This document shows positions 36,037-47,609 of a stretch of DNA of 64,000 bases, one piece after another. Within the stretch, counting starts at the first letter, position 1, and every line of letters starts with the position of its first letter. Below the pieces are notes generated by a model, which searched no databases, was not told the origin of the DNA, and was given only the letters and a program-made list of their open reading frames with translations. The position numbers and the translations under genes are program-made. The DNA is from Proteles cristata cristata (Eukaryota > Chordata > Mammalia > Carnivora > Hyaenidae): the NCBI GenBank assembly GCA_017311185.1, contig JAESUZ010003902.1, forward strand, positions 1,302,001-1,366,000, written 5' to 3'.

Positions 36037-36989
36037 GGGGCTGTTCCCCCAGCTCGGAGGGACCACTCTAGCCTAGTCCTGCCTGGCTAGGGGTATGTTG
36101 GGGCGTTTCTTGCCATGCCACCACCTTCTGCTAAGCGTTGAGGACAAAGGCCTGGTCCTGATTCAAGGAGAGAGGGCGTGACCACAGAGGGTGGGGACGA
36201 CAGTGTCTTGAGTGAATTCACAGGGTATAGCTGGTGCTTCACTCACCTGAGTTGGCCAGTGCGTGTCACCTGGCTGCTGAGGGAGGTGTCCTTACGGAGA
36301 GACTGAGGACCTCTGGTGGGGTGCGTCCCTGCTCTGGACTCCTGCACATCCTCTGGGACCCACTCCTTTAGAGCTCTCTGGTTGGCGACTGAACGTGGAC
36401 GCTCAGGCAGAACCTGAAGGTCCCCAGACACCCGACTCTTTCTGTTCGGCGGTCCCTCTCCAGGTTACCTCCTCGTCTTAGAACCTTTGGGCCAATTTGG
36501 GAGGTGGTGGAGGGGGAGCAGGATCACGTGTTCTTCCAGATGTGTTGGGCCTTAGACTGGGCCCCAGATCTTTGAACTGAGTATTTGATCATCTTTGCTT
36601 TCTGATTCCTCTGTGCTTGGGCTCTTGGCAGGTTGGGGAGGGCTTTACCCATTCGCTACTTTCCTCCACAATGAAAGCTATCATTGGCTGAGCAGTATAG
36701 GTGCCACGTCATATAAGCTCCACTTACTTCCCTGGGCAGGGAGCAGTGAGAGCCCTCTCTGAGGGGGCAGAAACAGCACCTCCTGCCCTTGGGGTTGAGG
36801 TGAGGAAGGAAAGACAATGACTAGTATCCTTAGCTTGTCTCCTTGAAATAGGGCTGTGGAGAGAGCTCAGTGCCTGGGAGGGCCAGCCAGGTAGAGATGG
36901 GCTCTGAGAGGTAAAGTCAGGGGCCCTGAGAGGCTCAGCATATAGTAGATCCTAGTTCTTTTCTCCCCTTCCTCCTTTTTCTTAATGAA

Positions 36990-37195
36990 AATTGCTGTCA
37001 CTTACTGTTGGCTTATGGTATGCCCAGTCTGTGCTAAGCACTTACCATGCTTTTTCTTATTTAGCCTGTACAACCCTTCCACGAGGGGTGGTTTTTATGA
37101 TGATGCATTTTAGATGAGGAAAATGAGGCTCAAGGATGTGCAGTTGCTTGTTCAAGGTTACATAGCTAGCAGGTGGTAGAGCTGGGACTCACACA
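36990..37195 (-). mobile_element. MIR SINE
   Basis: 'ctgtgctaagcacttaccatg', 'gatgaggaaaatgaggctca' and 'tacatagctagcaggtggta': reverse MIR, well kept. Confidence 0.85.
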
Positions 37196-37212
37196 CAAAA
37201 TATTTAAGCCTA

Positions 37213-37412
37213 TGAATGGATGGATGGAAGGATTGAGGGTGGTGGACAGGTGGATGTATAGATGGATGGAGTGGTTGATGAATCGGTAGGTGGGTAGAAA
37301 TATCACAGGAATGGGGATAGATGAGCGAATGGATGGATGGAAGGATGGATGGATGAAGGAGTAGATGGATGGGTGGGTAGATGGATACATGAATGGATGA
37401 TTGGATGAGAGG
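37213..37412. repeat. (GGAT)n tetranucleotide repeat, degenerate
   Basis: Roughly 200 bases of GGAT, GGGT, GTAGAT and AATGGATGGATGG variants. Abuts the MIR at 36990-37195. Confidence 0.9.
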
Positions 37413-38993
37413 GTAATCTACCTGTTTTTTCACCCTCAATGTGGGCTTCATTCCTACCAAGTCTCTTCCCTCTTTCTTATTCATATTATTCTACTTCTTG
37501 TTGGACCTGGAATCTACCCTGAACCCCAGTGTATTCACTCTTAGGTGATGGACTTTACCTCTGTCTCCCAATGAAGGTCAGGTATCTTTCAACCCAGGGC
37601 CTCTACCTGCCTTTCACCTGGGTTAGACCCAAAGCCTCCTCCTGGCTTGTGGCTGCAGGCTAGACCAGAGTTCTCAGATACTATAGCCCACTGGGTCCTG
37701 GATTCCTCTCCATTCTATAAAGATTTCTGGGACCCTCGCTTGGCACTTTGTCAGCTGATGGAATAGGAGGGTGGATATTTTAGGAGGTCTGCTTAACCTA
37801 CATAGCTTTCTTTGGAATTCTGGGTATTCTCAGCCCTCTTAAAGCAAAGAGCCTGGGTACCATGATTATATTATGTCATCCTTAACTCCTTCTGGCCACA
37901 GCTGACTGGACCACAAGTGACCAACTAACCCAACTAACCAGCTGGGCTAATAATTGTCACTCTCCAGGGAATTAGAATGGGGACACTGAGATACTGAGTC
38001 AATGGTGGTCAATGTTCAGACTGAATGTATGGTTGGGTCTGAGCTGTGTCAGATTCTAAGGCAAGTAGTAAAGGAGATAATAATAGATGTCAAGAGCTTA
38101 GCATAACACCTGCCACGTAGGAACTGTTCAATAAATATTAGGACTTATGATTATGATGGAGAGCATGGAGAGTTCTGGATGCAGATTAGTCTCTGCCCGA
38201 GTTGATGTTTGCATGAGCTCTGGAAGGCGGAAGAGAGGCGGGGGCCGTCTTCCTGCCCACTTATGGGCTGTCTGTCAAGGAAACATGAGAATTTTCAACA
38301 CTGTTGCTTCCCAGGTGACGAGAAGCAATGTGATGGGGACAGCGGTGGCAGCAGGTGGCTTCCCGAGCCCTGGATTACAGCTCCGGGGTGTGCCTTTGCC
38401 CCGCAGCTCTAGTCCCAGAATCTCAGAAGTTCCGCTCCCTGGACGGGTCTGTTCTGTGTTGCTCTGGGAGCCACTGGGAGCCCAGCTGGCCCCTGCTCCC
38501 TCTTCTCTTCCGTCGATTTTGCAAACATCTGTGTTCAATCCCTTCCTGCTTAAAATGTCCTATCCTGAGCCCTGATTATGTGTAACGTTTCCATCTCCTG
38601 AGAGTAACTGACTTAGAGCTTCATTATTTCCACTTTGAAAACGCATAGGCAAGATCTCTGATTGGTCAAACCTGGATAAGAGGCCCACCCAATGTCCCCA
38701 GCTGTGGCCAAAGGGGCAGGGTCACATAAGGACACAATAACTCCCCAGGTAGCTACATAGATGGTGACAAGTTAGGGACAGACGTGCCCATAAGGAGATA
38801 GAGGTCAGATGCTGTCGAGGACAGTCACCACACCCTTAATATCTGAAATAGGAACCAGGGGCCTGGGCTGGAGTCCCCCACCCGCTTATCACTAGGGTCT
38901 CCTGCCCGGGTACCCAGCACCCTCTGGTTCGAAAAAGAGAGAAAAGAAGCCAAAAACACACTTCAAGGGGACCCTGTTTTCTAGAAACGTTTC

Positions 38994-38999
38994 TTTATT
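38994..38999 (-). terminator. GRIK3: GRIK3 poly(A) signal AATAAA
   Basis: Canonical AATAAA on the minus strand inside an AT-rich conserved-looking stretch (38990-39180). About 25-60 nt downstream the minus strand is GT- and T-rich, as expected for the downstream element. Cleavage is expected about 10-30 nt further, near 38965-38984. The exact site cannot be read from sequence. Confidence 0.8.
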
Positions 39000-40504
39000 T
39001 AAAATTTAAAACCATATTACTTCATACAGCAAACTGTGCACTTTGATATATCACAGTGTCTTAAAAAGGAAAATAATCAGATTTGTTTGGAAAGTTATTT
39101 ACATCAGCCTAGAATGATTGGCAAGTAACACAGTTACTATGAAACCCAAATCGTTACAAAATGTTTACAAAAAACTATATTCATAGAAATTCTGCATGTC
39201 CACAAAGGGCATCCCCTGAATGGCCCAGAGACCAGTGTGTGGGAACCGCGGTGAGTGGGAGAGGGGAGCATCCAGGCACTCTGGTCTGGGTGGTGGGACA
39301 GGCCGGGGGTCTCACATGGCGCTGTCTGGGGGCTCGGCCCTGGGGTTGGGGACCCAGGTCCCCAGCAAGGGAGCCCCAGCCAGAAAGTTCGCCCAGGCAG
39401 AGATGGGGTGGGGGGTTGGAGCACAGTGGCATGAGGGCCCCTGGAGCCAGGACAGGCCCCTCCTCAGGGGGCTGGATTCAGATGTGCTCTGGCAAGGTGG
39501 GGGGAGGGGCCCAGAGGCAGATTAAGTGCACACCAGCCTGATGCATGGGACCAGAGCAAAAGGTGGGCTGCTGACCACACGGAAGCCTGCTCCAAGGACA
39601 ACTGTCCTGCTGGAGGAGATGTAGAAGGGGAGAGGATGTAGGCAGATGGCTTGGGCCGTGCTAGGGCCAGAGGGCCTTGCTGGCTTCTCATCTTTCACCG
39701 GGTGTCACTGCGCTGTCCACATCTCTGGCTCCTCGGTCACTCCCTACCAGCTGGTCTCTGGGTCAAATGGGTCTGGGGAGGTCGTGTGCAGTGGGACAGA
39801 CCTGCTGGCATTACTGGTATTCTTACAGCTGCTTCCCCACATCAGGAGGCCCCAGAGTTTCGGTGTGCAATATAGAGACCCAGTGCAAGCTGGTTTGAGG
39901 TCTTCTGTTCTAGAAGGCAGGGGATGGGGACAGGGTCCATAAGTGGGGCACTGGGACATTGCACTGGCATGCTGACGGTGCCTCTGGGGCCATTCTCTTG
40001 AAAAAGCACTTTTCTCCTAGCTGTGAACGGTGTCTGTGTGGGAATCTGAGGCAGAGGCCTTTGCCACCTAGAATGTTCCAGCCTGTTAAGGTATTCCAGG
40101 CAGAGCCTGACACCTACCTGGCCATTTTGACAAGCACCAGTCTCAGGAGCCAAATCCCGGTGGGATACTGCTCCCCGGGCACAGGCTGTAGACACTGGCG
40201 GACAGACACAGGGCCTGTCGGTCTCTTCTGCCTTGACCCCCACCTCAGGAGGTGCTGGCTGGGCAAGGCCCGCCCTCCCACCCCTGTGGCTGGGACCCTC
40301 TTCTTCCGGGTTTGGAGCTCGGATGTATGCAGGGCCTTTGCCACCTCCACGGGGCCCTCTGCGGCCCCTGCCCCAGGTGGCCTCCATTCCAGACTTTGCT
40401 GCTATGCCTCATCCCTCGCCTGGTCCCCACCCACGCTGGCTGGGTTATGTACACTCTGTGTGCAGACGTGCAGGGAGGGGTGCGTATACACATGGGATAC
40501 GGGT

Positions 40505-40577
40505 CATATATACACTGTGCATATATATATATATACAGCATATATATATATATTTTTTACATTCATATATATATTGT
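40505..40577. repeat. TA-rich microsatellite with Pumilio-type sites in 3'UTR
   Basis: Alternating AT runs interrupted by 'acactgtgc', 'cagc' and 'ttttttacattc'. On the transcript strand UGUAUAUA, the Pumilio recognition octamer, occurs at 40507-40514 and 40530-40537. The repeat is seen directly. Protein binding is inferred from the motif only. Confidence 0.7.
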
Positions 40578-42189
40578 ACAGAACATTAACCTTCTACCAA
40601 AAACAGTTTTGTGACTTCACATATGGCCTCGGCTCTGAAACTTTAACTCTAGGGCAAGTCCATGACTGAAAAATGAAAGCGTGATTCGAACTGGCATGGG
40701 GACAGAGGGCAGGGCCCTGCTCCTGCGGCAAATGGCTGGGCCCATTCCAGATGCATCCGTTCAGCCTGGGAGCCCACGGCTCCAGATGTGTGTACTCCAG
40801 ACCTGTCCACAGAACTGGGCTCACTTCTTGCATCTGTCCAAGGGGTCGGTCCATCCCAGATGTCAGGTCCTTACAGCTGTTCGTCCCGATCGCTGGGCCC
40901 CTTCCAGATGGCTACCCACCCAGGACCAGTCCGGACACGGGCCAGAGTTGGGCCACCTTCCAGATGTTTGCGCATATAGCTGAGGATGGGTTGGGGGGGG
41001 CAGGCAGCGGGACCAGCTTCATGCTGAGCGCTGCAGCAACGGCTTGCAAACCTGCACACAGTACCCTCTGGAAAAGACGGCAGGGAGGGAGCCTCTGACT
41101 GTTATCAGTCAGGGTGTGCTTGGGTCTGTCTTCTGCTCTCCTCCAGTGCGAGGAGGGGAGGGACTTCCCACCATGCGGAACCTTCAGACCCCTCCCCCAT
41201 CCTGGGCCGTCATGTCTGTCTGCCAAGTACACTGGGGAGGCAGGCGGGATGTGCTCTTGTAGTTGAGGCAGTCTTGGCTGTGAGGTGGGGGCGGGGAGGC
41301 CTTCCAGCCCTTCAGAGACTCAGAGTCAGCTCATCTGCCGAGAGAGCGTTATTCCTCTGGAGAGAAACTCGCAGAGCAGGGTCACCTGAATGGCAACAAA
41401 GCTGTCAGGGTTTTCTTCTCTGTCCACAGCAGAGAGACCAGGGACAGGTCACAGGGAGAGAGAGGAGGATGGTTCATTGTCCCAAATCCCCAGGGTGGCT
41501 GGTCGGGGGGGGGGGGTCTCTTCACTGCTGCCCCTCAGTTTGGCCAGGCCGAGCAGGCTGACAGGAGGCACTGGTATTGTGGGTGGGAGACGCCGGTGGA
41601 AGGTGGGGGGGTCAATCTGTGAAGGGAAGGCATGTGGGGCCAGGCAAGGACAGTCCGGCAGGTGCTCGGGCAAGTCCCGTCTTCTGTTCCATTAGAACAC
41701 GTGTTTACACGTCCACGGACCAACTTCAGTGCCGCACCATGTGTGGGCAGCGCCATCCTGCAGCTCCGGCGGGCTCAGCCTTTACTTCCTCTTGATCGGC
41801 CTCGATGGGAATACCTTCTTCCCCTCCGCTCCCCCGGAAGTAGCAGTGTCACCCGGCGCCTTTGCTGTCCTGGGAGAGACAACAGCTCATGCTTGGGCAG
41901 GAGCGGTTTCCACTGCACTATGAACACTGGGTCGGCCTCGAAGTCAAACAAAGGGCACCGGCCGGAGTTTGCACGTTAGCCACCCACGTGGACAGAAGGC
42001 TGGAGCGGGAGGGGGAGCCAGGCAGCATGTCACCCCAAATCATTTAATACCTTCTGGGGGACTTCCCTAATTGTACCTCCGATACCCACGATTCTTCCTT
42101 TCTCTGATGAAGCTCCTCCTGGCCCAAGCCCCCTCCTCCTCCCCTCCATCAGTCCTCGTAGGCGCGCAGTCTCAGAAGAGCACGGCACG

Positions 42190-43022
42190 TTCATGGAGCG
42201 TCATACACGAGAGCACACGATCTCGACAAATCCTTGTGACAAATGATCTCTCCCCCACAACAGCAGTGCAAACAGACCCTGATTCCCTGCCTCCCTGATT
42301 GTCCATCTCGGCTTCTGCTGCGAGCTAGGAGCACATATGTGAGCGCAAACACACGTGTGTGTGGGCACGCTCCAGCCCCCACACTAAGAAACGCCAGTTC
42401 TGCGTGGCTTCTTGCACACATGCCCTGACTGGGCTGCCCGTCTGTCCGATCCCATCCTCCCTCCTGCTCTCTACTGCACTCATGAGCACCACCACCCCCG
42501 TGCACACACACACACGTGCACACATGCTCACACGTGGACCCCTTGATGACATGGCTTCTCCTTTTCAACACTTGACAGTGCTGCGGATTCGATCCTGTCC
42601 TCCAACCTCTGCCATTGGTGCATAAATGTGCACGCACGTGGACACACACACACAAGCATACCTACTTGTACACACGTATGTATACTCACCAGAACCCCAC
42701 TAAAACATGGCTTCTTTTGTTTTTACACGTATGGGGCTCTGCTGCCTGTCCAGATCTGTCTCCCTCATCCGAAACGTACGCGCACACATGTCAGAACCAA
42801 GGATTCTATTATTTCATGCCCTGGACTCTGTCAGATGTCCAAATCTGTCCTTCAGCCCCAGCCCCTAAAGCTCATGCGTGCGCACAGACACACACAGATA
42901 CACATATATGCACACACGCACGCACACCTGCACGCAGAAGCTCATGACAGCATGGCTTTTCCTGTCATTACATGTTGGCGATGCTGCACGTCCAGCTCTC
43001 TTCTCCTGCCTCCCATGCGCAC
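42190..43022. repeat. degenerate tandem duplication, 5-6 units of about 100-170 bp, in the GRIK3 3'UTR
   Basis: Units start near 42323, 42485, 42627, 42778 and 42878, with a weaker one from about 42190. Each repeats the same order of motifs on the plus strand: a CA-rich stretch, then 'catggcttct' with a T-run (changed or missing in the first and fourth units), then a 'ctgctg..tgtccagatctgtcc'-like block, then a C-rich end with 'catgcg' or similar. Divergence between units is high, so the expansion is old or the array decays quickly. Confidence 0.6.
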
Positions 43023-44854
43023 AGCCTGTTGGAGCTGCTGTGATTGTGGGAACCAGCTGGTTGGGTCCTGCAGCTCACAGCTCGGAGGAGGCATGGGATA
43101 TATCGCATGTGTCAACTGCAACACTCCTGCTTTGGGAGTTCCTGGGTGGCAGGGGGGCGGGGACAGGAGGTTCCCCTTAACCTCAGCTGAGAAGGCCCTT
43201 GAGATCTAAATGGAGCTCTTCCCTAACCAGACTCCCCAACAGAATCAAGACAGAGGTGGAAGGGCAGCGACTAGTGTCTTCTGGGTCCCTGTCCGGAACC
43301 TCCAGCCCTCCCTCCCCTGCCTTCTGCCCTTGGCAATGAGAAGCTCTGCTGGCCCCATTTTGTTCTCTTTAAGGACACTTGGCTCCTAACCCTTCCACGT
43401 CTCATTCTTCTTCTAGAATCTTCAGACTTCTAGAGCATCCATCCTACCTAGCCAGAACCCACAGATCATCTGGTCCACCCCTGACTGTTGCCCCATCTGC
43501 TACGATGTCTTTGCTGTACCCCCAAACCCCACTAAGTCCAAGCTGCTCTGGACAAGAGACTGGGGCCAAGATGGCCTGTGTCTCTGTGTGGGGTCTTTGG
43601 TTAATTCTCCAGGAGGCAGCTCTTCTTTCAGCATCCTTGGGGCCTCTACCAGCTCTGATATCCTGTCCCTGAAAACCTCTTCTTCTGGGGAGCAACCTTA
43701 GGTTTGGTAAGTCCAGGAGACCAAGATTTCTTTAGGGACCTTCTGGCTTTCCCCATCTTACCCCAAAGTCAGCCTGTGCAGCAGGACCATGAGCCTTCTT
43801 CTGAGGAGGGGTGATGACTTTCACTTCAACTCAGGCTTCTCTTCTCCTTCCAAGATGACAGAAGGAAGTCAAGGTCAGTTGGCCAGGAATGGGGGGTTGC
43901 TGATGAGTAGATGGCAAAGAGCCCAAGCTCTCAAATACCACGAGGGTTTAGAAACAGCCCAGGAACCATCCAAATGAGACCCAGTGGCTCAAAGGCCTAT
44001 GGGATTTCCATGGAATCCATTGTTCTTCTGGCTTCAAATATTAACTGACTCTCTGGTTTATCTTTTGTGAGAGATTCGGGGGTGGGGGGGTCCTCTATCC
44101 TCTGGCCAGAAAGTAGAATTCGCTCTTACCTCTCCTCCCACTTTATACTCCTGGAGACCTCCTTGAGGAATGGGAGCTGCTGGACATTGTCCGTAAGAAT
44201 TCAAAATGGCAGCCTCTGTGCATTCTCCTCTCTCCCATACCACAAACTCCTTTTTCTCTATGGGGCTCTCTGCCTCCAACTTTGCAAAGATGGAGGCTGC
44301 CAAAAAATGGTGCCAAGTCCAAGAGACCAGGACTATGTGAGCAGCCTCTAAGCGATGAAGGCCTTCCTTCTGCCCAGGACATGTGGGGTGGCCACCCCCC
44401 ATCTTCAGCTCCATCAGTGGCAGCTCCACGACAGTCCTGCAAGTACCCATGGTTTGTCTCTGGTCTCACGGTCAAGGCCCAGGAGGCCTGGGCTCATGGG
44501 GAAAGAGTGGCAATATAAGAGCTGTTTCTCATTCTCTTTGGCCTCTGCAGGGCCGTGGTAGAAACTTCTGACTGTCGAGGAGAATTGAGGGGCAGGTGGA
44601 GTTTGGCCTGAGAGGCATGTGCTTCCTTTGGCCTTGGCTGTCTCGGCTGGCAGCTTTAGAAACCCTCAGAGGAAACGAGAGGCAAGCAGAGGCCTTCTGG
44701 TTTCCTGGTAGGTGAGGGCAGAGGGCTCCTGGCCCAGCAGGCAGGCAATGGCTCTGGTCCCCAAGCCCAGTGTGGGCACAGGGGAGGTGCCTTTCAGTCT
44801 CCTTTGCTTTCCTCTGCCCTGCCCCCAGGCCTTCGGTCCCCACCCTGCCTGTGC

Positions 44855-45049
44855 TTAGGGGAACACAGGGGCCAGTGATGTGCTGCAGGCCATGCTGTCC
44901 TTGCCTGGAAGCCGGCGGTCGTTGAATGTGTGCATGTTAATGACGGCGTCAGTCTTGACCATCATGGGCGGCTGCGGCTTGTGCTTGACCCGACGCTGGC
45001 AGGTAAGGGAGAAACGGATCTCATCGGCTACGGTGCTGCAGAAGGAACG
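44855..45049 (-). CDS. GRIK3: GRIK3 exon 16: cytoplasmic C-terminal tail and stop
   Basis: 195 nt: 64 codons from [13 protein letters not shown] to STSLAPVFP and a TAA stop at 44855-44857. The acceptor AG is at 45051-45050. This is the long (a) tail of GluK3. Family knowledge assigns this tail to trafficking and synaptic partner binding. The proximal part has a basic cluster (CQRRVKHKP) near the membrane. The end, PVFP, does not look like a classical PDZ ligand. Using the acceptor 40 nt upstream instead shifts the frame and gives a 22-residue tail, so this exon serves both isoforms. The five visible exons together encode 332 whole codons plus codons split across junctions, matching the distal third of a receptor of about 919 residues. 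Confidence 0.97.
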   Translation of the reverse strand, partial: RSFCSTVADEIRFSLTCQRRVKHKPQPPMMVKTDAVINMHTFNDRRLPGKDSMACSTSLAPVFP

Positions 45050-45089
45050 CTGGAGTGGGGTGGAAGGGCAAGGGGCACATGGGTGAGGC
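45021..45089 (-). CDS. GRIK3: GRIK3 alternative exon 16 start: GluK3b (GluR7b-type) tail
   Basis: A CAG sits at 45092-45090, so splicing here adds exactly 40 nt (45089-45050) to exon 16. A pyrimidine-rich stretch and the normal CAG lie inside the insertion. Joined in phase 0 to exon 15, it reads 22 codons, ASPMCPLP to LLQHRSR, then TGA at 45021-45023. The rat variant GluR7b was described as a 40-nt insertion that replaces the C-terminus, and length and position agree. The predicted b tail is short, rich in Pro and Cys, and ends in an Arg/His cluster. Seen directly: the acceptor dinucleotide, the length and the frame. Use in this species is inferred. Confidence 0.75.
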   Translation of the reverse strand, partial: ASPMCPLPFHPTPAFLLQHRSR

Positions 45090-45344
45090 CTGGCCTTGCA
45101 GCCCCAGCCAGTGCCTCCCTCCTCCCAAGGCTAGGCCAAGGCTGCCTGTGTCTCTCACCTTCAGGCCACCCACCCCCTGCCCACTCAGGGTGACCAGTTT
45201 GGGAGGCAGCCTACAGAGCATTACACTCTCGGGTGGAGACTAAGGGAGGTAGGGCAGGTAGTATCCTCGTATGCCCATTTCACAGATGGGCAAACTGAGG
45301 TTCCGATCGGCATGCACATGAAAGGTTGAGGAATTGACTTGTCT

Positions 45345-45450
45345 GACTTTCCTCCACTAGATTCTGAGGCCAGGAACCAAACCAGTTTCACCCCTGCGAG
45401 CCCAGCTCTCAGCACTAGGCCTGGCACTGAAGCAGGTTAAGAAACACCCG
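45345..45450 (+). mobile_element. L2 3' terminal fragment in GRIK3 intron 15
   Basis: 'cagctctcagcactaggcctgg' after a 'ttctgaggccaggaac' segment fits the L2 terminal region. Confidence 0.5.
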
Positions 45451-45914
45451 GTGAACATAGGGGTAACCTTTCCCCTGGGAGGGCTTCCAACTAAGGGGAG
45501 AATCACCGCGCTCCCACTCGGGGAAGTCCATCCAGCATGTTTCTCAAGGTGTGCAACTGGGAGGAGGGTCCCTGGAAGGCAGTTGGGTGGCAGTGGCTTC
45601 TGGTCTGGGTCCCTATAGGTAGCCAAAAGGGACGGCGAAAGTACAGCTTCGCCTGCAGGCATCTGGGGGCCGTGGCTCCTATGAGCCCAATGGACAGAGG
45701 CCGTCCTGTGACTTGTCTGGCAGACAGTGGGGGGCTGTTGATAGCTAAACTTGGCCATGGGGCCAGGGCGTGAGCTCCCAGGAAGCTGTGTGCGGCCTGT
45801 GCAGTGCAGGGGAATTCTGAATTCCGGCTCTGCTTCCTACTTGCTTCCCCTCCAACCTTTCCCTTGTTCAGCCACTAAACACAGAATAGAGTCCCTCTTC
45901 ACCTCCCTTATTCA

Positions 45915-46435
45915 TTCCGAAAATATTTATTGAGGGCCTACTACGTTCCATGCACTGTCCCAGATGTTAGGCATACAGACGTGAAAAAGCCAGATAGGTC
46001 CCAGCCCTCAGGGAGCTTAGGGTCTATGATGTGATAGAAACAGGTAATAAATTGGTGAACAAATAAATCACTTCAGAGAATGGTAACTATCTTTAAGAGA
46101 ATAAAGGAGTGGAATAGGATAGTGTGGGGGCTGGGTGTGGGGGCAGGTGGGGAAGGCTACTTGAGTGGTGGCATTTGAGCTGAAACCCGAATGACCAGAA
46201 AATGCTAATAATACAGTGCTCTGGGGCAAGAGCGTTGCAGGTGGATGGGACAACACGTGCAAATGGCCTGGGGCTGAAATGCGTTTGATGTGTTAAGGCC
46301 TAAAAAGGAGGCCAGTGTGTGTGAAGCAGAGTTAAGGGAGTCCAGCGTAGGAAAGAGAAAGTCAGATAAGTAAGTGGACCAGGACCAGATCTTGTAGGCT
46401 TTTTGGTGCAGTGCGGAGCTCATTCCAATTGTATT
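45915..46435 (-). mobile_element. L2 LINE in GRIK3 intron 15
   Basis: 'aaaatatttattgagggcct', 'cagccctcagggagctta', 'ggtggcatttgagctgaaac', 'gcaaatggcctggggctg' and 'gatcttgtaggctttttgg' in L2 order on the minus strand. Confidence 0.75.
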
Positions 46436-46439
46436 GGGA

Positions 46440-46720
46440 ATTCGTCAAGAATCTGGTTGTTCTTTTTTAATGTATTCTAATTTTTTTTAGCTGTTCCCTT
46501 TTATTGGACATCAAGGGTACCCCCACCTAATTTTTCCTGACCATTAACACTTCAGTGAACATCCTTATAAATAAAACTGTGTCTACCCTTGGCCACTTCC
46601 ACTGGGTGCATTTCTAAACGTAGAGATTCACTGTCAAAATGTGTGGCCACTTTTAAGGTTCTGTCCATAACTGCAACGCTGCCTTCCAGAAACGTATCGA
46701 CTTGGGCTGATCCCCACAAT
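46440..46720. mobile_element. possible L1 fragment in GRIK3 intron 15
   Basis: 'cagtgaacatccttataaat' and neighbouring AT-rich text resemble an L1 3'-region module found dispersed in mammals. Divergent; orientation uncertain. Confidence 0.4.
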
Positions 46721-47199
46721 GTGGGAACAGGTCCCTTTCCTCCTGCCCAGGAGAAATGCGACACCAGGAAATCTTTTCCCTTCCTCTCTGCTGACTTTGG
46801 CTTACTGATTACAAAGGGTCTGATTTCATTTCTGATGGATGTAAAAAGTGCCTGTTTTGAATGGGCCCCTCCACACAGGCCTTCACTGCAATCTCCTTCC
46901 ATCCTGACCTCTGTCCCTTTGAACTTCTCTGTGAGAGGCACCTCCCTCCAGCCCTCAACTCACGTGCACTTTTAAATCACCCTGTAAGTACACGTTCTTA
47001 AGACACCAATGCCAGGATCTTCCACAGACCAATTAAAAACCGTCTCTGGGAGTGAGGCCATGGCATTAGCACTTAAAAAACTCTCTCCCTGTGATTCTAA
47101 TTTGCTACCAGGACCCAGAAACATTGCTCAACCACACTTGAATTAATCAGATGCGTGGAGCAGAGCTCTCCTGTCTGTACACTTGAGCCAGATCTCGTA

Positions 47200-47320
47200 A
47201 CATTCCTTTCTTTTTTAAACTTTTGATTATGGAAATTTCCAACTCTATGCAGGAGAGAGGAGTATAATGAATCCCTATGTAACCATCACCCAGCTCCAAC
47301 AATGACCGCGGAGGGTTTTG
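47200..47320. mobile_element. L1 3'-end-like fragment in GRIK3 intron 15
   Basis: 'tttgattatggaaatttcc' and 'gtataatgaatccctatgta' with 'ccatcacccagc' form a widespread mammalian L1-derived segment. Confidence 0.55.
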
Positions 47321-47609
47321 TGCAGGGGAAACGACACGGTTTGAATTAAGTGTTAAACAGGGCACTGGCTGTGTATGGAGAGTGGAGAGCGGATGGGAGA
47401 GGGGAGGCAGGAAGGCAAGGCTGGAGACTGTGGCCAGTAACAGCTGGAGGCAGCGGGGCTTGGCCAGCTTGGAACTGCAGCGGTGGGAGTGTGTGCTCAG
47501 AGTCGGAGCAGAGGTGTGGCCGGCGGGCCTCCCGGCGAGGGGAGGCAGGGCGGGCTGAGACGCCACGTGCGCCTGGGAGGCGCGAACCCAGCCGGAACCT
47601 GCCCTCCCT

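Larger units (their letters stand above)
34626..38974. other. intergenic flank downstream of GRIK3
   Basis: Contains the octamer candidate, the GAT and GGAT repeats and one MIR. A possible MIR end lies at about 38095-38150. No gene or second poly(A) signal that could be tied to GRIK3 was recognised. Confidence 0.5.
38975..44854 (-). other. GRIK3: GRIK3 3' untranslated region
   Basis: About 5.9 kb between the TAA stop and the poly(A) signal. It contains no SINEC copy and almost no recognisable interspersed repeat, unlike the DNA on either side, which fits an exon under constraint. A long 3'UTR of this order is known for GRIK3. Internal landmarks on the transcript strand are a degenerate tandem array (42190-43022), an AU-rich segment with two UGUAUAUA sites (40507-40537), a poly-C run (opposite the G run near 41505-41517) and five copies of a CATCTGG-centred block (40747-40966). 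Open frames on either strand here are short and have no family resemblance. Confidence 0.85.

Noticed and set aside
37158..37484. His/Pro/Ser/Ile-repeat minus-strand frame
   Set aside because: Translation of the degenerate GGAT repeat.
39959..40669. 236-residue plus-strand frame in the GRIK3 3'UTR
   Set aside because: Antisense to the UTR, ends in the TA microsatellite, no family resemblance and no independent promoter evidence.
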